A DNA stretch of 27,018 bases, from the IMG/VR virus record IMGVR_UViG_3300007541_000163, positions 1-27,018 of that record; one strand, written 5' to 3'. The position numbers and the translations under genes are program-made. Source of the stretch: a virus. The notes beneath the pieces are model-generated. The model made no database searches and was not told where the DNA came from. It saw nothing but the letters and a program-made list of their open reading frames with translations. Below, in pieces: positions 14,309 through 21,766 of this stretch. Numbering within the stretch: the stretch's first letter is position 1; each line of letters opens with the position of its first letter.

Positions 14309-14499
14309 AAACTAAATTTATTTGCGTTTCGCCAATTAGTCCAAAAGCAAAATTAAATTTTGAACTTGAAATGCTTGGACTTCATTCATGTAGGGTAAAG
14401 CATGAAGAGAATGATTTTTATTATCTTGAATCTTTAAATAAAGAATACTATTTTACAGTAAATAAAAAAGACGATTCTAATTGGAGGATTATCCAATGA
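14305..14499 (+). CDS. Small hypothetical protein, 64 aa
   Basis: Not recognised. ATGA overlap with the preceding stop gives the start. The chain (MKTKFICVSPISPKAKLNFE...) looks like an alternating alpha/beta mini-domain with aromatic residues (NDFYYLESLNKEYYFTV) and ends DDSNWRIIQ. It carries the ribosome-binding GGAGG for the following gene inside its last codons and overlaps it by 4 bases. Confidence 0.65.
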   Translation: MKTKFICVSPISPKAKLNFELEMLGLHSCRVKHEENDFYYLESLNKEYYFTVNKKDDSNWRIIQ

Positions 14500-14711
14500 A
14501 AATTGGAACCATGACAGATCCAAGGACACTTGTGCAAATCACATGTGATCGTGAAGGACTAAAAATTATGATAGAAGCAGCAACTGCTGCCATTCAATGG
14601 TGTAATGACTATAACATGGGAGATGAATATGATACGGATATTGGTCCATATCATGAAATGAGGTATGCTCTCATGGAAAAATATGAAGAAGTTTATGGAG
14701 AATATAAATGA
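14496..14711 (+). CDS. Small hypothetical protein, 71 aa
   Basis: Not recognised. An upstream in-frame TTG (14481) is rejected because GGAGG at 14483-14487 sits nine bases before ATG 14496. The product has an N-terminal strand (PRTLVQITCDREG), a long helix (LKIMIEAATAAIQWCNDY) and a second acidic helix ending EKYEEVYGEYK, so it is probably a small alpha-helical protein. It lies in the same tight operon, 4-base overlaps on both sides. Confidence 0.7.
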   Translation: MKIGTMTDPRTLVQITCDREGLKIMIEAATAAIQWCNDYNMGDEYDTDIGPYHEMRYALMEKYEEVYGEYK

Positions 14712-14902
14712 AAATGCCCACTAAATCTGAATTGATTCATTTAAAAATTCAAGCAGCAATGCGTGAGCACTGCTTTGATGAAGACCAGATGAAATATCTT
14801 GGAATTCGTGAGGGAGAGCATTGGTATCTCGTTGGCAATGAGCATGAAGTCCCAGTGTCGGCAATTGAAGAGTTTGAACATGAAGGGTGGGTTGATGCAT
14901 AA
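14708..14902 (+). CDS. Small hypothetical protein, 64 aa
   Basis: Not recognised. Starts at ATG 14708 overlapping the previous stop; ATG 14714 is an alternative. The sequence MKMPTKSELIHLKIQAAMRE then GIREGEHWYLVGNEHEVPVS reads as an N-terminal helix followed by a small beta element. It is soluble and acidic. Its 3' end overlaps the next gene by 8 bases, linking the helicase operon to the oxygenase-like genes. Confidence 0.65.
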   Translation: MKMPTKSELIHLKIQAAMREHCFDEDQMKYLGIREGEHWYLVGNEHEVPVSAIEEFEHEGWVDA

Positions 14903-15392
14903 GGAGTTTTTTGTAGACTCTAAATTTACTAAATTTTTTAATGACTATTTTACCGTTGCATGTTCTCTTGATTTTTTGAAGGAAACAAAACTCAGCTCCC
15001 TCAGTAAAAACTGCTTCGCTACAGTAAATCTTCTAAAGTATGAACAAGAAGAAATATTCTATCAAATGATAGCAGAACTTCAATTAATATGCTCAAAAAT
15101 ATTGGAATCTAAATTGGAGTATACTTATATACATCTTGTAGACTACACCAATGGTGGAATTATGCGTCCGCATAGCCATGAACATGCAGAAGACTTTAGC
15201 TACATTTTGTATCTAAATACATGTGCTGATGGAAACACTGTGTTAAAATACAAAAATTCCACCAAATCAGTAACTCCAATTAAAGATAAGATCTTGCTCT
15301 TTTCTTCTAAGATAGTACATAGTTCGAATTATTCGAATTCTAAAAAAGTACTTGTTGGTGGTTTAAAAATTAAGAGGGAATCTCATGGATGA
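14895..15392 (+). CDS. 2OG-Fe(II) oxygenase/cupin-like beta-helix protein, 165 aa
   Basis: Start ATG 14895 is preferred; the longer frame from 14799 lies inside the upstream gene. The C-terminal half has the double-stranded beta-helix layout of small phage oxygenases: MRPHSHEHAEDFSYILYL (H93, H95, H97 as candidate proximal ligands), then PIKDKILLFSSKIVHSSNYS with distal H142, then KKVLVGGLKI. Lys151 stands where an Arg usually binds 2-oxoglutarate, so cosubstrate use is uncertain. A protein, nucleotide or sugar hydroxylase is possible. It is the first of three such genes in 2.1 kb, which share fold but little sequence. Confidence 0.6.
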   Translation: MHKEFFVDSKFTKFFNDYFTVACSLDFLKETKLSSLSKNCFATVNLLKYEQEEIFYQMIAELQLICSKILESKLEYTYIHLVDYTNGGIMRPHSHEHAEDFSYILYLNTCADGNTVLKYKNSTKSVTPIKDKILLFSSKIVHSSNYSNSKKVLVGGLKIKRESHG

Positions 15393-15564
15393 TAAATTAC
15401 AAAAACGCCGCGATGCATTTAATCTTTTTTATGAAAGCGTTTTAAAGCCAGATCACGAACTTCGTCAATTAGCACATGAACAAGAATGCTTCTATGAGTT
15501 GATGGAATGGAGAAGTGAAGTTCTATTTCATCTAGATGGAAGGAGAAATGAAGAGTTCAACTGA
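15385..15564 (+). CDS. Small hypothetical protein, 59 aa
   Basis: ATG 15385 overlaps the end of the oxygenase-like gene by 8 bases, with GAGGGAA at 15374-15380 as a possible ribosome-binding site. The product MDDKLQKRRDAFNLFYESVL continues with HELRQLAHEQECFYELMEWR and ends RRNEEFN; it is entirely helical in appearance and highly charged. Short, but the clean overlaps on both sides and the ribosome-binding site favour a real gene. No function is assigned. Confidence 0.6.
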   Translation: MDDKLQKRRDAFNLFYESVLKPDHELRQLAHEQECFYELMEWRSEVLFHLDGRRNEEFN

Positions 15565-16093
15565 TTTTTTTATTAAAGAGTTTGCTATTCCATTCTACCA
15601 ATCTAAAGTAATTAATTGGGAAAAAAAGAAACAATTATTGTTTAAAATATATAATAACAATGCAAACCTAACGATACAAAAATTAGAAGAACAGTATACT
15701 GATTATGATATTAGAGAAAAGAATGAATACACACCATTTATAGAATCTATCTTGTATGATGATATAAAAAAGTTCTTTGATACTCTAAATATTACTCAAA
15801 CTAAAATTAAACATTCTTGGTTCCAAGCATATAATAAAGCCCATTGTCATGGAGTTCATAATCATGGATTCGGTGGATTTAGTATGGTTTGTTATATAAA
15901 ATATAATCCATTAAATCACTTACCAACAACTTTTATTGCTCCATTTGTTTCTATGATTGATGGTAATGTATTGGAATATGAACCAGAGGGAGTTGATGAG
16001 GGAACAATTATCTTTTTTCCATCCGCTTTATCTCATTATGCTCCAACAAATATTAGCGAAGATCAAAGGATAATCTTATCTGCAAATTTTTAA
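15548..16093 (+). CDS. 2OG-Fe(II) oxygenase-like protein, 181 aa
   Basis: GGAAGGAGAAATG supports ATG 15548, although the Shine-Dalgarno spacing is short; ATG 15536 is the alternative. The C-terminal half has the phage oxygenase signature: AHCHGVHNHGFGGFSMVCYI (H104, H106 as likely proximal ligands), a TTFIAPF strand, EGTIIFFPSALSHYAPTN (distal H163) and QRIILSANF (Arg174 for 2-oxoglutarate). Length is usual for single-domain phage oxygenases. The N-terminal half is Lys- and Asn-rich. The substrate is unknown. It overlaps the small gene before it and is followed within 8 bases by another beta-helix protein. Confidence 0.75.
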   Translation: MKSSTDFFIKEFAIPFYQSKVINWEKKKQLLFKIYNNNANLTIQKLEEQYTDYDIREKNEYTPFIESILYDDIKKFFDTLNITQTKIKHSWFQAYNKAHCHGVHNHGFGGFSMVCYIKYNPLNHLPTTFIAPFVSMIDGNVLEYEPEGVDEGTIIFFPSALSHYAPTNISEDQRIILSANF

Positions 16094-16100
16094 AAAACCT

Positions 16101-16748
16101 ATGGAAATACTTTATCCCGATGATCCAAGATCTTTTGAGTCATTTTATTTTTGTGATAATCTGATTTACAAAGCATATAATTTGCTTAGTAAATATGATA
16201 TTAACAATTTATTGGATGAAATTGATAATGAGTTAGAAGTATCTGTAAACAAATGGGATATGTCTGTGGAAGCAACACATGAACTCCCAAATAGAAAATT
16301 GTGGTACAACGTAAGTTGGGCAAATTTTTTTAGATTAGTCAAATCCCACCTACAAAATTACGCTGAAATTACTAATAATTCATGGTATTCTGAACTTGAA
16401 GTACAATCTTATTGGGCAAAAAGATTCAAAGGAACAAAAATAGAAAACTATAATCAAGAGTTGTATATAAATTACGGTAATACTCATAAGCATGAACATT
16501 TTGATTTGGGAATGATATTTTATCTTAAGAATCCATCTAGAATATATGGTACTTTGATTGAAAATGAAGGTAGAGAAATTATCGTACCTGGAGATGAAAA
16601 TTCTTTGTTAATACATCATTCTCATATTAATCATCAACCAGTTATGCCCCCACCAATTATAGCTGAAGATTATTATAGATGTGTTATAGTTTTAGATTTT
16701 ATGCATCCATCAAAAATGGATCATTATATGCGTGGAGGTGCAGTATGA
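16101..16748 (+). CDS. Oxygenase-like beta-helix protein, 215 aa
   Basis: The C-terminal part again shows a metal-binding beta-helix: INYGNTHKHEHFDLGMIFYL (H129, H131, H133 and D135 as candidate ligands), IIVPGDENSLLIHHSHINHQ (distal H175 or H178) and YYRCVIVLDF (Arg193). The N-terminal ~100 residues contain several Trp and may form a lid. The pattern fits a divergent 2OG-Fe(II) oxygenase or a cupin; the doubled His motifs make ligand choice ambiguous. ATG 16101 follows the previous stop by 7 bases and the stop overlaps the next start by 4. Confidence 0.6.
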   Translation: MEILYPDDPRSFESFYFCDNLIYKAYNLLSKYDINNLLDEIDNELEVSVNKWDMSVEATHELPNRKLWYNVSWANFFRLVKSHLQNYAEITNNSWYSELEVQSYWAKRFKGTKIENYNQELYINYGNTHKHEHFDLGMIFYLKNPSRIYGTLIENEGREIIVPGDENSLLIHHSHINHQPVMPPPIIAEDYYRCVIVLDFMHPSKMDHYMRGGAV

Positions 16749-17017
16749 TAGCACCAGATAGAATTATGATACTAAGTATAATAAGAAAAATAAGCAAACA
16801 CCAAGAAAAAATTGGTTATAGTAATTTTTCTCATTTTACCAATAGTAATGTTTCTAATTTTACCAGAGATGAATTTATGTGGATGAAGAATAACAAAAAA
16901 ATATATAATGATATAAAGAAAAAGTTTTTGACATATATTGGATCTCATAGATCTAGAAATCATGATTTAGAAAAAATGTTATGTAGATTGGGGTTGTCAG
17001 ATAGATTAATCAGGTGA
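16745..17017 (+). CDS. Small basic hypothetical protein, 90 aa
   Basis: Not recognised. Start ATG 16745 overlaps the previous stop (ATGA); the frame upstream of it is inside the neighbouring gene. The protein (MIAPDRIMILSIIRKISKHQ...) is basic and helical, with a Ser/Asn/Phe-rich centre (SNFSHFTNSNVSNFTRDEF) and a Lys/Arg-rich C-terminal half, so nucleic-acid binding is conceivable. A promoter for the next gene starts inside its 3' end. Confidence 0.6.
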   Translation: MIAPDRIMILSIIRKISKHQEKIGYSNFSHFTNSNVSNFTRDEFMWMKNNKKIYNDIKKKFLTYIGSHRSRNHDLEKMLCRLGLSDRLIR

Positions 17018-17023
17018 TATAAT
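16994..17023 (+). promoter_or_regulatory. Sigma70-like promoter before the HNH/radical SAM cassette
   Basis: TTGTCA 16994-16999 and a perfect TATAAT 17018-17023, spacer 18. The start would fall near 17030, 26 bases before ATG 17056. It marks a new transcription unit running through the HNH, radical SAM, carbamoyltransferase and SGNH genes. Confidence 0.7.
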
Positions 17024-17055
17024 AGAATCCACTAAGCACTCATTTAACGGGTTTT

Positions 17056-17529
17056 ATGGAACATCTCAAGATAAAACCACATCATACTATATTGGTACTT
17101 AACTCATCTTATATTCCAATAAACTTTACAAGTTGGAAGAGAGCAGTAGTTTTGATTTTAAAACAAAAAGTTCAAGTTATTTCTGAAAGAGTTATTAGAC
17201 TTATTAATTACATTAAAATTCCATTGAATACGTCATCAAGAGAAAAACCAACAAAAACAGCAATTTACAAAAGAGATAATAACACCTGTCAATATTGTGG
17301 TTCAAAATCAAAATTAACATTGGATCATGTAATTCCTCGTAGCAAAGGAGGTGAAGATACTTGGGAGAATCTGGTTGTTGCATGTAGTTCATGTAATGTT
17401 AAAAAAAGTGATAAATTACTTGAACACACTTCTATGAAATTAATTAGAAAACCAAGAGCACCATGGAATAAAATAACTTTTGAACTTATGAATTCAAAAG
17501 TTTCTGAGTGGAATCAATTTACTTATTAA
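17056..17529 (+). CDS. HNH endonuclease of cyanobacterial type, 157 aa
   Basis: The N-terminus ILVLNSSYIPINFTSWKRAVVL followed by a segment ending at a YIKIP motif is the leader typical of cyanobacterial HNH nucleases. The nuclease core has Cys78-x-x-Cys81 (TCQYCG), LTLDHVIPRSKGG with catalytic His91, TWENLVVAC with Asn105, and Cys110-x-x-Cys113 followed by N114, giving an HNN-type beta-beta-alpha-metal site with a zinc finger. It may be a free-standing homing-type enzyme, a DNA-processing nuclease, or a host-acquired gene. It has its own promoter and leads a cassette of modification enzymes. Confidence 0.9.
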   Translation: MEHLKIKPHHTILVLNSSYIPINFTSWKRAVVLILKQKVQVISERVIRLINYIKIPLNTSSREKPTKTAIYKRDNNTCQYCGSKSKLTLDHVIPRSKGGEDTWENLVVACSSCNVKKSDKLLEHTSMKLIRKPRAPWNKITFELMNSKVSEWNQFTY

Positions 17530-17543
17530 TCGAGGATTTATTA

Positions 17544-17732
17544 ATGAGCGACTCTAAGTTTCCTTATAATTCTATGCCAGTTAGACTGGATATAAAATCT
17601 AAAAAGATAACTACAGAGATTTGTTTTTTTGCTGATATATCTCATGCTGAGAAGTACATTGCAAGGTATGGACTAACAAAAAGAGAATATAAATTATCTA
17701 AACCAAGAAAAAAGAAGAATGAATCAGTTTAA
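17544..17732 (+). CDS. Small basic hypothetical protein, 62 aa
   Basis: Start ATG 17544 has GAGG eight bases upstream, better than the TTG at 17508 inside the HNH gene. The product has a beta-rich centre (VRLDIKSKKITTEICFFADI), a helix (SHAEKYIARYGLTKREYKL) and a strongly basic tail (KPRKKKNESV). It overlaps the radical SAM gene by 14 bases, so the two are probably co-translated. It could be a partner or leader peptide for the radical SAM enzyme, but nothing in the sequence proves this. Confidence 0.65.
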   Translation: MSDSKFPYNSMPVRLDIKSKKITTEICFFADISHAEKYIARYGLTKREYKLSKPRKKKNESV

Positions 17733-18552
17733 TACTCCACAAATAGAATTGCATGTTACTCATGCATGTAATTTTACTTGTGAAGGTTGCTCTCATTATT
17801 CCAACCATGGACATTCTGGAAATCTAAGTTTATCAGATGCTGAAGATTGGTTGTTAAACTGGAGTCAAAGAATAAAACCAAAGTCTTTTGTAATTCTTGG
17901 AGGTGAACCAACACTTAATAAGGATTTGTGTGATATTTTATATCTTGTTCGAATGGCGTTTCCAGATCCTTATACTAAAATAGATTTAGTTTCTAATGCA
18001 AGTTTTTTACACAATCACCCAGGATTATCTGTTGCACTATTGGCAACACAAGCAAACTTAGCAATATCTATCCATAGTGTTAAGGATAAAAACTACGCTA
18101 AAAAATTTAAAAGGGGATATGAACTTGCTAAGTCATGGAGACATGATTTGGGAGTTCATGTAGAATTTTGGGATTTTACAAATAATCATTGGATACCACA
18201 ATATAAAGGATATGGTAATAACATGATGCCATATGAGGACAATAATCCAAGACTAAGTTGGGAGAAGTGCATATCAAAACATGCTATACAACTTCATGAG
18301 GGTAAGCTATGGAAGTGTCCATCTTTGGCATACTTGCCAATGCAAGCTGATAAATACAAATTGGACTCAAAGTGGAACAAATATTTAAAATATAAACCAC
18401 TTGATTATAATTGTACTGACGAAGAATTGCTTGAATTCTTATCAAAAGAAGATGAATCATTTTGCTCAATGTGTCCAGCAAATACTTTAGAACCATATAT
18501 TAAAAAAGATCCAACATTGCCTGTTAGTTATTGGGAGAAATTGAATGAGTGA
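17719..18552 (+). CDS. Radical SAM enzyme, 277 aa
   Basis: CNFTCEGC provides Cys17, Cys21 and Cys24 for the [4Fe-4S] cluster that splits S-adenosylmethionine. FVILGGEPTLNKDL contains the GGEP motif (61-64), and LVSNAS and LAISIHS are the next barrel strands. The C-terminal third has further cysteines (CISKHAI, KCPSLAY, CSMCPA) in an arrangement like a reduced SPASM/Twitch domain, which may hold an auxiliary cluster. Such enzymes modify peptides, nucleic acids, sugars or cofactors. The small basic gene overlapping its start could be a substrate or partner; the carbamoyltransferase and SGNH genes downstream favour a tailoring pathway. The product cannot be predicted. Confidence 0.85.
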   Translation: MNQFNTPQIELHVTHACNFTCEGCSHYSNHGHSGNLSLSDAEDWLLNWSQRIKPKSFVILGGEPTLNKDLCDILYLVRMAFPDPYTKIDLVSNASFLHNHPGLSVALLATQANLAISIHSVKDKNYAKKFKRGYELAKSWRHDLGVHVEFWDFTNNHWIPQYKGYGNNMMPYEDNNPRLSWEKCISKHAIQLHEGKLWKCPSLAYLPMQADKYKLDSKWNKYLKYKPLDYNCTDEELLEFLSKEDESFCSMCPANTLEPYIKKDPTLPVSYWEKLNE

Positions 18553-18796
18553 AGAGATTAAAAAAGAGCATCCAGAAATTGCTGAAGTTGAATGGATTGA
18601 CGACGCATTTTATGTTGTGGAATCAAGATTTATGTGGAAAAGTGTTCGTAAAGACACGGGTAGGGATTTTATATTTGGATTAACCAAAGAGTCTGTAACT
18701 AAAGCAACAAGATGGTACTTAAAGTGTGAGCAAGATGGAACTTTAAATGAAATTAGTAAAGTAGTTGGTGATGGTATAGTAGGTGGTAAATTGTAA
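18545..18796 (+). CDS. Small hypothetical protein, 83 aa
   Basis: Not recognised. Overlaps the radical SAM stop by 8 bases and ends 13 bases before the carbamoyltransferase, whose strong ribosome-binding site lies in that gap. The protein is acidic at the N-terminus (MSEEIKKEHPEIAEVEWIDD), then FYVVESRFMWKSVRK and a helix ending ATRWYLKCEQDGTL. No membrane or signal sequence. Position between two enzymes suggests an accessory or carrier role, but no carrier motif is seen. Confidence 0.65.
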   Translation: MSEEIKKEHPEIAEVEWIDDAFYVVESRFMWKSVRKDTGRDFIFGLTKESVTKATRWYLKCEQDGTLNEISKVVGDGIVGGKL

Positions 18797-18809
18797 AGGG
18801 AGGTAGTTT

Positions 18810-20234
18810 ATGATTACTTGGGGAATATCTGCAAATAGTCATAATGCAGCATTATCTATTTTTTTTAATGATAGATTAGTTTTTGCTAGTGAGAGTGAAA
18901 GATTTAGTAAAATAAAGAATGACCCCGATATACCAGAGTCATTAATAAATCATGCTCTTGTTTATGGAAAACCAGATTTAGTTTGTTGGTATGAAAATCC
19001 ATTCAAGAAAAAGATTAGGCAAGTAATTGCAGGACAAGGATTTGGAGTCGATAATTTTAAAAAGTATTTTGATTGTAAACATAAATTCATAGATCATCAC
19101 TACAGTCATGCTTGCGCTGGTCATTTTACCAGTAAATTTAATCACTCTGCTGTTGTTGTGATTGATGCTATTGGAGAATTTACTACATTAAGTATTTGGG
19201 AAGCATATAAAAAAGAGTTGCATTTAAAATATAAACTTAGATATCCAAATAGTATAGGACTTTGGTATTCTGCAATGACTCAACGTTGCGGATTTAAACC
19301 AAATGAGGAAGAATATATTTTAATGGCAATGTCTGCATTAGGCGACAAAACAAAATTGAAAGATAAGATTATTGATGAACTAATAGATTTGAATTTTAAT
19401 TGCAAAAGAAATTTTCATAGAGGTTGTTTAGATTGGAGACCAGAAGAATCGATTGAAGATATTGCTGCAGCAACTCAAGAAGTTTATGAATTGCTTTTTA
19501 AACAGGTATTGACAAAGGCAAAAAAACTTGTACGTTCTGATAATCTTACTTTAGTTGGTGGTTGTGCTTTAAATTGCGTAGCAAATATTAATGCATATGA
19601 TTTTTATAAAAATGTTTGGATTATTCCTGCACCAGGAGATGCTGGATCTGCGATAGGAGCAGTTCTTGCACATAAAAAGATTAAAATTGATTTTACTCCA
19701 TATCTTGGATATAAGATATTACATAAAGATAATAATCAGGATATTGTTAATTACTTAATTAAACATAGAGTTTGTGGTCTTGCTAGAGGAAGAGCAGAGT
19801 TTGGACCTAGGGCTTTAGGTGCTAGAAGTTTACTTGGTGATCCTACTTTTAAAAATATAAAAAATGTTGTGAATGGGATAAAGAAAAGAGAATCATTTAG
19901 ACCATTCTCACCAGTAGTACCAATTGAATATGCATCTAAGTATTTTGATATGCATAGTGATATGGTTGAAAGTCCTTATATGCAATACGCTGTAAAGTGC
20001 AAGATGCCAGAACTTTTGCCTGGAGTTATTCATGTTGATGGAACTAGTAGAGTTCAAACTGTGAGAAAGTCTGATGCTCCAAGGCTACATGAACTCCTTT
20101 TACGTTGGGGCAAGGCAACAGGACATCCAGTTCTTTTGAATACTAGTTTAAACATTAAGGGAGAACCAATATTAAATGATGAAGATGATTGTATAAGATG
20201 GTCAAAGCAAAATAAAGTAAAGATATTCTCATGA
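18810..20234 (+). CDS. NodU/CmcH-type O-carbamoyltransferase, 474 aa
   Basis: Transfers a carbamoyl group from carbamoyl phosphate, through carbamoyl-AMP, to a hydroxyl on a sugar or other acceptor. The N-terminal Kae1/YrdC-like part has WGISANSHNAALSIF, DHHYSHACAGHF (metal-binding His set) and VVIDAIGEF. The C-terminal part has VGGCALNCVANIN, APGDAGSAIGA, RGRAEFGPRALGARSLLGDP, FRPFSPVV and LLNTSLNIKGEPI. All diagnostic blocks are present, but 474 aa is shorter than many family members (about 550-600). GGGAGGT a few bases before ATG 18810 is a strong ribosome-binding site. It lies between the radical SAM and SGNH genes, so one pathway is likely. The acceptor is unknown. Confidence 0.92.
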   Translation: MITWGISANSHNAALSIFFNDRLVFASESERFSKIKNDPDIPESLINHALVYGKPDLVCWYENPFKKKIRQVIAGQGFGVDNFKKYFDCKHKFIDHHYSHACAGHFTSKFNHSAVVVIDAIGEFTTLSIWEAYKKELHLKYKLRYPNSIGLWYSAMTQRCGFKPNEEEYILMAMSALGDKTKLKDKIIDELIDLNFNCKRNFHRGCLDWRPEESIEDIAAATQEVYELLFKQVLTKAKKLVRSDNLTLVGGCALNCVANINAYDFYKNVWIIPAPGDAGSAIGAVLAHKKIKIDFTPYLGYKILHKDNNQDIVNYLIKHRVCGLARGRAEFGPRALGARSLLGDPTFKNIKNVVNGIKKRESFRPFSPVVPIEYASKYFDMHSDMVESPYMQYAVKCKMPELLPGVIHVDGTSRVQTVRKSDAPRLHELLLRWGKATGHPVLLNTSLNIKGEPILNDEDDCIRWSKQNKVKIFS

Positions 20235-20962
20235 AAAATATAGAGGATTTAAAATTCTTTCCGATAGAAGATAAGGTTGAAGATGCAAATTGGTTTGATC
20301 AGGATAGTAAAGCATTATACAAAAAGAATTTAAAGTCTCAACCAACAGATTGGATTTATAGGAATAAAGTAGTCAGATACTTTACAAATTCTCATGGGTA
20401 TAGGACTAAAGAATTTAAAGATATAAACTGGGCAAAATCAATAGTTATATTTGGTTGTTCTCATGTTTTTGGTGTTGGAGTATCTGAAGATGAGACAATA
20501 TCTTATCATCTTTCTGATATGGCAAAAGTAAATGTTGTAAATATGGGAGTTCCTGGTTCTTCTCCAATGTTTTCTTTACATAATTCTTTAATGATGTTGG
20601 AGTCTTTACCTAATCCTATTGGTATTGTTTTTGGTTGGTCTTCTTATTTAAGATGCCCATTATATTTGAACGACAAGGTAGTTCATTGTGGTAGTTGGAA
20701 TGAAGACATTGCTAGTTTGGGTAAGTCTTGGAGATTATTTGATTCTCATGCAGAGTCTTTTTTAAAATTAACTAGAATCAATGCAATACAATTATGGAAT
20801 AAGATAAGGTACTACGATTTTACATTATTTCCATCAAATAAGAATATAATACCAGAGTGTAAATTCATTAAGAAAGTTGATTCTGCAAGGGACTGTGTTC
20901 ATTCTGGAACTGTTACAAATAAAATGATTGCAAAGTATATTGCAGAATCTATGAGTTTGTGA
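20231..20962 (+). CDS. SGNH-like hydrolase/acyltransferase, 243 aa
   Basis: IVIFGCSHVFGVGVSEDET places a nucleophile Ser77 in a GCSH block I, VVNMGVPGSSP gives the block II Gly and Asn-type context, and DCVHSG near the C-terminus gives Asp221 and His224 in the DxxH block V. No signal peptide is seen, so it acts in the infected cell. Members hydrolyse or transfer acyl groups on carbohydrates and lipids. The start overlaps the carbamoyltransferase stop by 4 bases, implying coupled expression. The N-terminal 60 residues are extra and unassigned. Confidence 0.75.
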   Translation: MKNIEDLKFFPIEDKVEDANWFDQDSKALYKKNLKSQPTDWIYRNKVVRYFTNSHGYRTKEFKDINWAKSIVIFGCSHVFGVGVSEDETISYHLSDMAKVNVVNMGVPGSSPMFSLHNSLMMLESLPNPIGIVFGWSSYLRCPLYLNDKVVHCGSWNEDIASLGKSWRLFDSHAESFLKLTRINAIQLWNKIRYYDFTLFPSNKNIIPECKFIKKVDSARDCVHSGTVTNKMIAKYIAESMSL

Positions 20963-20991
20963 TAAAATTGATTTGTAAATGAGGAGGATTG

Positions 20992-21126
20992 ATGACTACA
21001 AGGCAATTTGTAACTAAGTCTGGTGATACTTGGGAATGGGAAGAAACCCCAGAGACTATTGAAGCATTGAAGCAACTACACGAATCTGTAATTAACGCAA
21101 ATGAACAACAAACCACTGAAAGTTGA
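20992..21126 (+). CDS. Small hypothetical protein, 44 aa
   Basis: GAGGAGG at 20981-20987 lies four bases before ATG 20992, one of the best ribosome-binding sites in the window. The product MTTRQFVTKSGDTWEWEETP then helical ETIEALKQLHESVINANEQ is short, acidic and soluble. It overlaps the next gene by 26 bases in another frame. Function unknown; a real gene is favoured by the ribosome-binding site. Confidence 0.65.
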   Translation: MTTRQFVTKSGDTWEWEETPETIEALKQLHESVINANEQQTTES

Positions 21127-21328
21127 AGAAGTAAGAGAGGCATCAACACAATTTTTTGATCTATATAAGATTGTATATGATGATCTAAAATTCTATCATT
21201 CGGACGTAAAAGGAGAAGAAGTTCTTAAAGCAATGGAACAAATTTGTGGATTAGCACAGAAACTTCGAATTCAAAAACAAATAGAAAACCAACCATTTGG
21301 ATTTAATAAAAAACAAAATGAAGAATAA
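21101..21328 (+). CDS. Small hypothetical protein, 75 aa
   Basis: Not recognised. Begins at ATG 21101 inside the previous small gene. The product (MNNKPLKVEEVREASTQFFD...) appears all-helical with a likely coiled or bundled pair of helices and a polar tail (ENQPFGFNKKQNEE). No catalytic motif is visible. Confidence 0.6.
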   Translation: MNNKPLKVEEVREASTQFFDLYKIVYDDLKFYHSDVKGEEVLKAMEQICGLAQKLRIQKQIENQPFGFNKKQNEE

Positions 21329-21410
21329 AATAAAAAGAATTTTGAACAGAATTAGAAATTTTGTTCAAAGACTTAAGAATAAAAATAGAGACCCTTACAT
21401 CTATAGGTAA
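21318..21410 (+). CDS. Very small basic protein, 30 aa
   Basis: ATG 21318 overlaps the previous stop region, and the frame runs to TAA 21408-21410, one base before the next ATG. The product MKNKIKRILNRIRNFVQRLK followed by NKNRDPYIYR is an amphipathic, strongly basic helix with an aromatic C-terminus. Coding is plausible from the tight packing and strong bias in composition but is not proved. It could also be translational coupling for the next gene. Confidence 0.45.
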   Translation: MKNKIKRILNRIRNFVQRLKNKNRDPYIYR

Positions 21411-21411
21411 A

Positions 21412-21723
21412 ATGTACGAATCTTTGAATTGCTTTGAAGAAGCACTAAAACACTTTGGCACTAGAGTTGATATGATTATTGCTATGGAAATGTCCCGTAG
21501 GATTACTCCAGAAGAATCATATCAACAAATTAAATCAGAATTGAAGGAACTTAAAAAGTGTCGTAAAATGTATAAAAAAGAAGGGCAATGCTCTGAAAAT
21601 TCAGTTAACTTGGATTCTGATAAGTCTGAATACTACTGGCAACCTGATAGAAATAAAACATATGATCAAATGATTGCTGATGGATGGACTATGACTGATG
21701 ATGGGTTCTGGGTTAAAGAATAA
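21412..21723 (+). CDS. Small helical hypothetical protein, 103 aa
   Basis: ATG 21412 is chosen over TTG 21361 because the region before it is better explained by the 30-aa frame that ends at 21410. The product has a helical first two-thirds (SLNCFEEALKHFGTRVDMII, then EESYQQIKSELKELKKCRKM) and a C-terminal module (YDQMIADGWTMTDDGFWVKE) with conserved-looking aromatic residues. It is not recognised. It is the last gene before the late promoter at 21731. Confidence 0.6.
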   Translation: MYESLNCFEEALKHFGTRVDMIIAMEMSRRITPEESYQQIKSELKELKKCRKMYKKEGQCSENSVNLDSDKSEYYWQPDRNKTYDQMIADGWTMTDDGFWVKE

Positions 21724-21730
21724 TACCAAA

Positions 21731-21738
21731 CATAAATA
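21731..21738 (+). promoter_or_regulatory. T4-type late promoter (CATAAATA)
   Basis: CATAAATA differs from the T4 late box TATAAATA by one base, lies in the 43-base gap before the tail-tip genes, and is 28 bases before ATG 21767. Confidence 0.6.
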
Positions 21739-21766
21739 GGTATTATTAAAGTTTATTATTTAAAAG

